Assembly: GCA_965206675.1 (NCBI GenBank)
Contig: CBDBKL010000003.1
Span: 124,001 to 188,000, forward strand
Direction of reading: 5' to 3'
DNA: 64,000 bases
DNA from: CBDBKL01 sp965206675
GTDB lineage: Bacteria > Bdellovibrionota > Bdellovibrionia > Bdellovibrionales > JAKFYE01
Part shown: piece after piece, positions 44,905 to 50,946 of the stretch
Layout of the letters: each line of letters starts with the position of its first letter
Position numbering within the stretch: the first letter of the stretch is position 1
Position numbers and translations under genes: made by a program
Notes under the pieces: model-generated
Seen by the model: only the letters and a program-made list of their open reading frames with translations
Told to the model about the DNA's origin: nothing
The model's database searches: none

Positions 44905-45872
44905 GAAGGATTAAAACAAAAAGAGGGGCTGTTTTAAAAACCACTCCTGTTTTTGACACCTATTGGGAATTTGCTACAAAAAGACAAGAGATATTCATGA
45001 AGAGAGTTGCGGGAGAATGTCCACCGTGGACAAATGATCCAATAATAAAAAATTATAGATTTACTAATGTTTATAGAGCGTCAGATCGGGTTAGTCAGTA
45101 CCTTATTAGAAATGTGATATATAATGGATCACAAAACTTAGAAGATATATTCTTCAGGACAATACTTTTTAAGGTGTTTAATAAAATAGAAACATGGGAA
45201 AACATAGAGAATTTCGTTGGAGAAATAACATGGAAGAACTATAATTTCAAATCTTACTGTAGAGTACTTGAGCAACAAAAGAAGGGTAAAAGCCCTATCT
45301 ACTCTGGGGCCTATATTATGCCCTCTCCCGACTTTGGATTGCCAAAAAAATATAGGAATCATCTACGTCTAATAGAGTTTATGATTAAAGATTTTGCCCC
45401 AAAGAAAATATCAAAGGCGAAATCTCTTGAGGAGGTATATAAAATATTATACTCGTACCCTTCACTAGGAAGCTTCCTGGCCTTTCAATTTGCTATCGAC
45501 TTAAACTATAGTGAGATTATAAACTTTTCAGAAATGGACTTTGTAGTAGCGGGGCCAGGGGCTCGAAATGGAATCCAAAAGTGCTTTTTAGATTTTGGTG
45601 GATTAACTCATGAAGAAATCATCATGGAAGTAACTGAACGCTCTACGGAGGAATTTTCAAGACTCAATTTGAAATTTAGAAATCTTTGGGGGCGTGAACT
45701 TCACCCTATTGACTGCCAGAATTTATTTTGTGAAGTTGATAAATATTCAAGGGTTGCTCATCCCGACTTTTTAGGTGAGACCGACAGAAAGAAAATTAAG
45801 CAAAAGTATAAAAAAAATCTTGGGAAAATACCTCAGTGGTATCCCCCCAAGTGGAACGTGAAAGTATTATGA
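44901..45872 (+). CDS. Putative DNA base hypermodification protein (HMUDK-helical / aGPT-Pplase type)
   Basis: 323 residues from GTG overlapping the res stop by 4 bp. I recognise this as the family known as 5-hmdU DNA kinase, helical domain: PVFDTYWEFATKRQEIF, YRFTNVYRASDRVSQYL, IYSGAYIMPSP, FLAFQFAIDLNYS, MDFVVAGPGARNGIQKCF and DCQNLFCEVDKYSRVAHP are its hallmark blocks. The family was defined in phage and bacterial base-hypermodification gene sets. Being translationally coupled to a type III R-M pair suggests it modifies or discriminates modified DNA. Enzymatic activity of this branch is not established. Confidence 0.8.
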   Translation: MRRIKTKRGAVLKTTPVFDTYWEFATKRQEIFMKRVAGECPPWTNDPIIKNYRFTNVYRASDRVSQYLIRNVIYNGSQNLEDIFFRTILFKVFNKIETWENIENFVGEITWKNYNFKSYCRVLEQQKKGKSPIYSGAYIMPSPDFGLPKKYRNHLRLIEFMIKDFAPKKISKAKSLEEVYKILYSYPSLGSFLAFQFAIDLNYSEIINFSEMDFVVAGPGARNGIQKCFLDFGGLTHEEIIMEVTERSTEEFSRLNLKFRNLWGRELHPIDCQNLFCEVDKYSRVAHPDFLGETDRKKIKQKYKKNLGKIPQWYPPKWNVKVL

Positions 45873-45888
45873 CCATGACCTCCTCAAC

Positions 45889-45916
45889 TTGACAAAAGCC
45901 TGTCAGGTACTATCTT
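45889..45916 (+). promoter_or_regulatory. Candidate sigma-70 promoter of the TIR operon, with an inverted repeat
   Basis: TTGACA (45889-45894), 16-bp spacer, TATCTT (45911-45916). TGACA (45890-45894) and TGTCA (45901-45905) are reverse complements overlapping the -35 and spacer, so a repressor could bind there. Confidence 0.5.
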
Positions 45917-45966
45917 TAGCTATGAAGAGAAATTGACGATGCGCCGCGCGCCAAGGGGTGCTACAA

Positions 45967-46455
45967 ATGCCTAAAATTAAAGAAAAAAATGTATTTATCA
46001 GCCATTACAGGAAGGATGAAAAATATATCGAAAAACTAAAAAAAGACCTTGGAAAGAGAGGGGGATACAAACTTAATAATTACTCTATCGACAGCTCGAA
46101 AGAAAATAACGCCTCTGATGAGTCTTATATTAAACAAATGCTGGGAAAGCATATGGACTCCGCTAGCGTCTTGATATGCTTGGTTGGAGATAAAACTCAT
46201 ACACGCCCATATGTTGATTGGGAAATCGAACATGCTATGAGAAAAGACAAAAGAATTATTGGGGTGTATCTTCCAAGCGAAGAGAACGCCGATCTTCCTG
46301 AGAATTTAGATAAATATGCAGATGCAGTCGTCAGTTGGAAAGAAGAAAAAATTATTGCAGCGATAGGTGGAGAGAATATTTTTTGTAATCCAGATGGGAC
46401 TCAAAGATCAAGTAACCCATCCTATGGCGATATGAAAAGAGTATCATGCCAATGA
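45967..46455 (+). CDS. TIR-domain protein (ThsB_TIR/DUF1863-type), first copy
   Basis: 162 residues from ATG 45967 (an in-frame start at 45958 also exists). TIR fold: beta-A NVFISHYRKDEKYIEKLKKDL, then SASVLICLVGDKTHTRPYVDWEIEHAMRKDKRIIGVYL, where Glu86 in DWEIEHA is the predicted NAD+-cleaving residue. Members of this family in Thoeris systems make an ADP-ribose-based signal on phage infection. Overlaps the Nmad2 gene by 10 bp. A sigma-70-like promoter lies 51 bp upstream. Confidence 0.85.
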   Translation: MPKIKEKNVFISHYRKDEKYIEKLKKDLGKRGGYKLNNYSIDSSKENNASDESYIKQMLGKHMDSASVLICLVGDKTHTRPYVDWEIEHAMRKDKRIIGVYLPSEENADLPENLDKYADAVVSWKEEKIIAAIGGENIFCNPDGTQRSSNPSYGDMKRVSCQ

Positions 46456-47093
46456 AGATTTTTACATATAGAGTCGCGAGAGATTTTGGCTTCGCTCCAA
46501 ACCCCTTTAACGGATTTTGTACATTGGCCACCTGTAAGCCAAAGATAAGAAATAGTGCTCAAGTTGGGGATTGGGTTCTAGGGTTAGGGACAAAGTCTCT
46601 GAAATGCAGAGATTTTTTGATCTATGCCATGAGGGTAAATGAAAAAGTGAGTTTTGATGAGTATTGGAACGATGAACGTTTTCAATGTAAAAAATCATCG
46701 CCAAATGGTAGCTTGAAAACCATGTATGGTGACAACATATATCACCACAATGGAAAAAAATGGATACAGTCAAACTCACATCACAGTCGTAAAAATGGGA
46801 AAACGCATAGAAAGAATCTAAAAAAAGATACAGCATCTAATCATGTCCTAATCTCAGAGCAATTTTATTATATCGGGGATGCAAGGTTGGTAAAAATCTA
46901 TGAAGTATCAAGGTCGTTTTATAACAAAGTAAAGGGAAGATATGTTAGGCAAAAAAATTTTGAAGATAAAGAAGCCAGTAAAATAATAGGTCAACTTAAA
47001 AATACCCTAGCGAATAAAAATATATCTAAGGGCTTCTGTGGCGACCCTGTAAACTGGACTCAGAATTGTCCTTCAAGGTATATGGGAAAATGA
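46446..47093 (+). CDS. Nmad2 family protein (nucleotide modification associated domain 2)
   Basis: 215 residues. The start matches the Nmad2 signature: a sheet-forming YRVARDFGFAPNPFNGFCTLATCKPKIR, then GDWVLGLGTKSL, MRVNEKVSFDEYW and GCHH-like Cys/His residues near NSHHSR, and a FCGDP motif towards the end. Nmad domains were predicted from gene sets that modify DNA bases and were named for that association; no activity is proven. Overlaps TIR upstream and MazG downstream, so translation is tightly coupled. Confidence 0.75.
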   Translation: MPMKIFTYRVARDFGFAPNPFNGFCTLATCKPKIRNSAQVGDWVLGLGTKSLKCRDFLIYAMRVNEKVSFDEYWNDERFQCKKSSPNGSLKTMYGDNIYHHNGKKWIQSNSHHSRKNGKTHRKNLKKDTASNHVLISEQFYYIGDARLVKIYEVSRSFYNKVKGRYVRQKNFEDKEASKIIGQLKNTLANKNISKGFCGDPVNWTQNCPSRYMGK

Positions 47094-48208
47094 TTAACAT
47101 TGAAGAATATCAAAGGCAAAGCAGAGAAACCCTTCTTCCTGACAGCACTGAATCAGACGAAAAAAAAGAAAGAGTTGTCCTTCTTGGAATCGTTGGTGAA
47201 ATAGGTTCGCTCGCTGAAGTATATAAGAAGAAGCAAAGAGTTCGCCTAGGGTATTCTTCCTCAGATGATACAAAATATAGGAGAGATGTTCAAGAGGAGC
47301 TGGGCGACCTCCTATACTATACCGTATCTCTTGCCTCACTAAAGGGGATTGACCTAAAAGACAGGGACATCTCTCGTGCTCATCAAGAACGTATTAATGA
47401 TGAGCGTTTGGTTATTACCGAGCTAATAAAACTTTGTTATGAAATCTTAAGTTCTTCAACGGATAATCCTCAAACTGACTACAGTGAACCTATAAAGAAT
47501 ATTTTGAAAATTATCTTTCAAGACATTGGCAGCAGTAAAGAAGATAAGGATTCTTTTTTACAAAGTAACCTCAAGAAGACAAAACTCCGCTGGGGTAACC
47601 AAAGTGTGAAAGAAATAGGAAATCATAGAGATAGGGAGTTTCCTATCCATCAGCAACTTCCAAGAAAAGCATTAATTGAATTTATAAAGGGGAAAAATGG
47701 AAAAATTATAATGCGAATGAATGGAATGAACTTGGGCGATCCAATAGACGATAACATAGAGAACAATGATTTTTACCGATTTCATGATGTGTTCCATTGG
47801 TCTTATGTTACTTTCCTAGGTTGGTCACCTGTGTTAAGAAGCCTTTTAAAATCTAAGAGAAAAGATGATCCTGTTATAGATAGAGACCAGGATGGTGCTA
47901 GGGCTAAAATAGTGGAGGAGTGTATCTCTCTCCAAATCTTCAGCTATGCAAGAGAAAATAATTTTTTAGAAGATGTAACGTATATAGATTACAGTATATT
48001 AAAATTCATAGAAAATCTAACACAAGACCTAGAGGTCAAGGATATTAATTATAAAATTTGGGAGGACACGATTAAAGAGGGCTATGAAATATTTCGAGAA
48101 ATGAAGGCTGCATTTAACAACCTTGATTCTGCAAAAAATGAAAGCCAAAGAATTGGAGTATTACATATGGATGCTGATGAAAGAAAAATATCATTTGAGG
48201 TAGATTAA
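47090..48208 (+). CDS. MazG-family nucleotide pyrophosphohydrolase with MazG_C domain
   Basis: 372 residues from ATG 47090, overlapping the Nmad2 stop. The N-terminal domain has GIVGEIGSLAEVYKKKQRVR and QEELGDLLYYTVSLA, the EExx...ExxD metal-binding arrangement of MazG-type NTP pyrophosphohydrolases. The remaining 250 residues (NDFYRFHDVFHWSYVTFLGW, ARAKIVEECISLQIFSYAREN) match the C-terminal domain found with MazG in hypermodification/defence operons. It would hydrolyse a (d)NTP or modified NTP. Ends 14 bp before the membrane-protein gene. Confidence 0.75.
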   Translation: MINIEEYQRQSRETLLPDSTESDEKKERVVLLGIVGEIGSLAEVYKKKQRVRLGYSSSDDTKYRRDVQEELGDLLYYTVSLASLKGIDLKDRDISRAHQERINDERLVITELIKLCYEILSSSTDNPQTDYSEPIKNILKIIFQDIGSSKEDKDSFLQSNLKKTKLRWGNQSVKEIGNHRDREFPIHQQLPRKALIEFIKGKNGKIIMRMNGMNLGDPIDDNIENNDFYRFHDVFHWSYVTFLGWSPVLRSLLKSKRKDDPVIDRDQDGARAKIVEECISLQIFSYARENNFLEDVTYIDYSILKFIENLTQDLEVKDINYKIWEDTIKEGYEIFREMKAAFNNLDSAKNESQRIGVLHMDADERKISFEVD

Positions 48209-48222
48209 GGGGGAAAGTAAAG

Positions 48223-48609
48223 ATGGATTCAGAAGAGAAAATTGTTAGACATTTGGAAATGATCCAAGCCGTAATTGACCGTATGGCTAAAAACTCTTTT
48301 TTTATTAAGGGATGGGCTGTCACACTGGCAATGATTGGCAGTCGATTCATTGATAGAGACGATGACTATTTTTTTATCGTATTCTTAGTTTTATTATTTT
48401 TCTGGGTTTTAGATGCGTACTACTTGAAAGAAGAAAGAGCCTTTCGTAATTTATACGAAAAAATTTGCAATCAAAAAGAAACAAATTTTTCTATGAAAAG
48501 AAGTGAGGATACATGCCATTTGAAAGCATTTATTTGCGCATGTTTTTCTAAAACAATGATCTTTTATATTTTGCCATTAATTTTAATCTTTTATGCAATG
48601 GATATTTAA
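48223..48609 (+). CDS. Small membrane protein, probable effector partner of the TIR
   Basis: 128 residues, GGGGGAAAG before ATG. N-terminal HLEMIQAVIDRMAKNSFFIKGW, a TM hairpin (about 29-66, ending FWVLDAYYLKEERAFRNLYE), a cytoplasmic Cys-containing segment, and a C-terminal helix (about 108-126). I recognise this as a family often encoded beside DUF1863-type TIR proteins. It could be a membrane effector gated by the TIR product, but this is inferred from context. 12 bp from the next TIR gene. Confidence 0.6.
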   Translation: MDSEEKIVRHLEMIQAVIDRMAKNSFFIKGWAVTLAMIGSRFIDRDDDYFFIVFLVLLFFWVLDAYYLKEERAFRNLYEKICNQKETNFSMKRSEDTCHLKAFICACFSKTMIFYILPLILIFYAMDI

Positions 48610-48621
48610 TGGAGTATTCTA

Positions 48622-49077
48622 ATGACGAGAAGAGTATTTTTTAGCTTTCACTGGGACGATGTTTGGAGAGTTAATCAAGTAAGAAATAGCTGGGTTGCAG
48701 AAGGAAATTATCAGAACGCCGGTTTTATAGATGCCGCAGATATTGAAAAATTTAAAAAAGCCACAGATCGGAAAATCAAAAATTGGATTAACGAACAACT
48801 AAAAGGGACTTCTGTAACGGTTGTTTTATTAGGTTCTGAAACACTTTCAAGGCCTTTTGTCCTCTACGAGATAGAACGAAGTGCTTTTAAAAACAACGCG
48901 ATTATTTTTGTTGATATTAGCAAGGTTAAAGACCAAAATAGCCAAACAACAGAAAGGTGCCTCATTCCTCAAAAATTTAAATATATTCGACTCTATCGTT
49001 GGGATATAGATAACGGTCGTGAAAATCTTGGCCAATGGATTGAGATAGCCGCCATGGAGATGTTTAAATTTTATTGA
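48622..49077 (+). CDS. TIR-domain protein (ThsB_TIR/DUF1863), second copy
   Basis: 151 residues. Starts RRVFFSFHWDDVWRVNQVRNSW, the family's beta-A block; catalytic Glu83 lies in RPFVLYEIERSAFKNNAIIF after SVTVVLLGSETLS. Only about 20% similar by eye to the first TIR, so a different specificity is likely. Last gene of the operon, about 100 bp before attR. Confidence 0.85.
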   Translation: MTRRVFFSFHWDDVWRVNQVRNSWVAEGNYQNAGFIDAADIEKFKKATDRKIKNWINEQLKGTSVTVVLLGSETLSRPFVLYEIERSAFKNNAIIFVDISKVKDQNSQTTERCLIPQKFKYIRLYRWDIDNGRENLGQWIEIAAMEMFKFY

Positions 49078-49180
49078 CAATCTCAGGAAGCTACAGCATA
49101 CTGCTTGTGTACAGCTAAAGATTCTCGAATTTTTGATCTGTAGCTAAGCAAAATCAGGTAGATGACTCATCCAAAATTGT

Positions 49181-49191
49181 CTCCACCAAAT
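49181..49191 (+). repeat. attR: right direct repeat of the element
   Basis: CTCCACCAAAT, identical to the last eight bases of the tRNA-Ala gene plus AAT (35155-35165). Confidence 0.75.
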
Positions 49192-49201
49192 TTCGTTAAA
49201 A

Positions 49202-49243
49202 TAAATCTTAAATCTTAAATCTTAAATCTTAAATCTTAAATCT
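49202..49243 (+). repeat. Heptanucleotide tandem repeat (TAAATCT)x6
   Basis: Six exact uninterrupted copies of TAAATCT beginning 11 bp after attR, followed by a partial TAAAA. It is intergenic, prone to slippage, and sits between the element's end and the chromosome junction. Confidence 0.95.
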
Positions 49244-49275
49244 TAAAAAAACTTAGCAAGGCTGTAGTTTCACAA

Positions 49276-49290
49276 GGTTTGTGATTTCAA
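49276..49290 (+). repeat. Flanking direct repeat, right copy
   Basis: GGTTTGTGATTTCAA, the same 15 bases as at 35224-35238; surrounding sequence is also similar (TTAGC-AAG before, TTATGT after). Confidence 0.6.
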
Positions 49291-49358
49291 GCTTTTATGT
49301 ATGTACCGAGAGGGCCAGCCTCTTCGCTCTTTTTAATTTTTAGGAACTTAATAATAGG

Positions 49359-49387
49359 TTGCACACTATTAAGCAATATGGTACAAT
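49359..49387 (+). promoter_or_regulatory. Candidate sigma-70 promoter of brnTA
   Basis: TTGCAC (49359-49364), 17-bp spacer, TACAAT (49382-49387). Transcription would begin near 49394, so the toxin frame probably starts at or after the GTG at 49393. Confidence 0.45.
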
Positions 49388-49392
49388 ATTTT

Positions 49393-49749
49393 GTGGCATT
49401 ATTTCAGTTGTCAGAGTGGTTAGTCATTTGGCTTTATGAAAGCACTTCGTTTGTATTTGAGTGGGACGAAGGGAATCTTGAGAAGAGTGAAAACAAACAT
49501 GGAGTTAGGGCAGAGGAAGTCGAAGAGGTGTTTAATATTAAATCAATGCTGGCTCTTGGCAAACAGGTCAGACCAAAAATTGCTGAGGAGCGTTTTGGTA
49601 TTATTGGTCCTACAAAAGAAGGGAGAATGCTTTGTGTGGTTTTCACAATAAGAAATAATAAGGTAAGGCCAATTAGTACCAGAGTTGCTAATAAAAAAGA
49701 AAGGAGATTGTATGCCAAAAACATATGTAAAATCCCTAAAGGAATATGA
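49393..49749 (+). CDS. brnT: BrnT-family toxin
   Basis: 118 residues if started at GTG 49393; the frame is open back to ATG 49297, and there is no good ribosome site for either. From about residue 20 the sequence is BrnT/DUF497: FEWDEGNLEKSENKHGVRAEEVEEVF, RFGIIGPTKEGRMLCVVFTIR and RPISTRVANKKERRLYA. BrnT is a ribonuclease toxin neutralised by BrnA. The antitoxin gene overlaps its 3' end, as in known brnTA pairs. Confidence 0.75.
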   Translation: MALFQLSEWLVIWLYESTSFVFEWDEGNLEKSENKHGVRAEEVEEVFNIKSMLALGKQVRPKIAEERFGIIGPTKEGRMLCVVFTIRNNKVRPISTRVANKKERRLYAKNICKIPKGI

Positions 49750-49963
49750 GGAGACTTTTGAATTTGATGAGTCTGCTTTTCTCAAAGCTATGCAAAAAGT
49801 TGGGAATCGAAAACCTACCAGCATTGCTTTAGAACCAAAAACAATAGCTTCCTTAAAAAGGGTCGCTAATAAAAAGAATGTACCCTATCAAGTGCTAATG
49901 AGGATGATTATTGAAGAAGGTTTGAAAAGAATGGCCAAAAATCGCCATAAAAAAATGGCTTAA
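49712..49963 (+). CDS. brnA: BrnA-like ribbon-helix-helix antitoxin
   Basis: 83 residues from ATG 49712, preceded by AAAGGAG. The C-terminal half (KPTSIALEPKTIASLKRVANKKNVPYQVLMRMIIEEGL) is a ribbon-helix-helix/BrnA DNA-binding fold. It overlaps the toxin gene by 38 bp, giving coupled translation. Likely also represses the promoter at 49359. Confidence 0.75.
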   Translation: MPKTYVKSLKEYEETFEFDESAFLKAMQKVGNRKPTSIALEPKTIASLKRVANKKNVPYQVLMRMIIEEGLKRMAKNRHKKMA

Positions 49964-50007
49964 AGTAATCGCTCGTCATTTCATGTTTAGGGCAGAGACA
50001 TAGCGAA

Positions 50008-50946
50008 TCATTGGGAAACACAATGAGTTCTTGTGTGGGGGATTTTAAATAAATGATCAGAGGTTGGAATCTTTTTTGTAAAATCTCTTAACTGAGGGAT
50101 TTTCTTTCTTAACTGTAAGGGATACTTTTTAAAAATATTGACAACATTACTAGTGACAGAGCAAGGAACATCTTTTCTTGTTACTAATAATGCTTTTATA
50201 GAAACTGTTTTGAAGTTGCGTTCCTTAATATTAAAATAATCTTTAGTGGAAAATTTTTTAAAAAAGTAATAAGGATATAATTCTTTAATTTTCTCATGCT
50301 CCTTCCTTTTAATGGAAAGAAAATGAAACACTCTGTTGCTAACATTTGTTTTTATAAAAACATTGTTAGGGTGACCAATAGTTCTAATAATAGCGTCCAG
50401 TTTATGATTCATCATCATCTCAATAGCGTCATCTAAATCTTTTTCCAATACTTGGACTTGACTCCTCCATTCTTTTCCCAAAAAAGTTTTAAGGATTTCG
50501 CTTGCATTTTGATAAGATCCCGATGTTTTTGTTCCTATAACAATAGTTTTACCTTTGATATCCTTAATCTTCCTAATCCGTGAAGTCGGAGAAATCAGAA
50601 TGGAGACCGCCTCATCATATAAAACCTGAACTAATCTTAATTTATCTGTAAGAGTTTTATCTTTTTTAAACTTTCTTGAAATCATATCAGATTGCATAAT
50701 TGCAAAATCAACCTTTCCGCTTGTAAGAAGCTGAAAGTTTTCCTGTGCACCCCCTGTCGGCTTTACAACTAATTGATAATTTTTTGATTTTGATAATTGT
50801 GCAATAGCTCCTGCTAAAGGAAAGTAAATCCCATTGACTTCCCCGGATGCAATAATATAGTTTTTTGCATATAAAGAGGGAGCTATTAGCAATAAAATAT
50901 AAATGGTAACCAAAAATAAAATATTACTTCTTATTTTTATTTTCAT
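50008..50946 (-). CDS. TAXI-family TRAP transporter solute receptor, no cognate permease nearby
   Basis: 312 residues from ATG 50946, which gives a signal peptide (MKIKIRSNILFLVTIYILLLIAPSLYAKN). The fold is TAXI: IIASGEVNGIYFPLAGAIAQL, VVKPTGGAQENFQLLTSGKVDFAIMQSDM and GTKTSGSYQNASEIL. It binds a carboxylate-type solute in the periplasm. TAXI receptors normally work with a DctM-type TRAP permease, but here the gene overlaps a SulP transporter instead, by 23 bp. Confidence 0.85.
   Translation of the reverse strand: MKIKIRSNILFLVTIYILLLIAPSLYAKNYIIASGEVNGIYFPLAGAIAQLSKSKNYQLVVKPTGGAQENFQLLTSGKVDFAIMQSDMISRKFKKDKTLTDKLRLVQVLYDEAVSILISPTSRIRKIKDIKGKTIVIGTKTSGSYQNASEILKTFLGKEWRSQVQVLEKDLDDAIEMMMNHKLDAIIRTIGHPNNVFIKTNVSNRVFHFLSIKRKEHEKIKELYPYYFFKKFSTKDYFNIKERNFKTVSIKALLVTRKDVPCSVTSNVVNIFKKYPLQLRKKIPQLRDFTKKIPTSDHLFKIPHTRTHCVSQ

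Larger units (their letters stand above)
35163..49191. mobile_element. Integrative element of about 14 kb at tRNA-Ala carrying type III R-M, hypermodification and TIR genes
   Basis: Bounded by the tRNA-Ala 3' end (attL) and an exact 11-bp copy at 49181-49191 (attR). Contains a tyrosine integrase, an excisionase-like HTH protein, an XRE-type regulator and a winged-helix protein of mobile-element type, then a defence cargo: mod, res, a base-hypermodification protein, TIR, Nmad2, MazG, a membrane protein and TIR. No conjugation or phage structural genes are seen, so it is a mobilisable island or satellite. The integrase is internal rather than terminal, which is unusual. Confidence 0.75.

Noticed and set aside
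45967..49077. Calling the TIR genes a classical Thoeris system
   Set aside because: No ThsA with SIR2-SLOG or TM-macro architecture is present; only the TIR component type is shared.
35163..49191. Complete prophage or conjugative element
   Set aside because: No capsid, tail, terminase, relaxase or type IV secretion genes are seen in the island.
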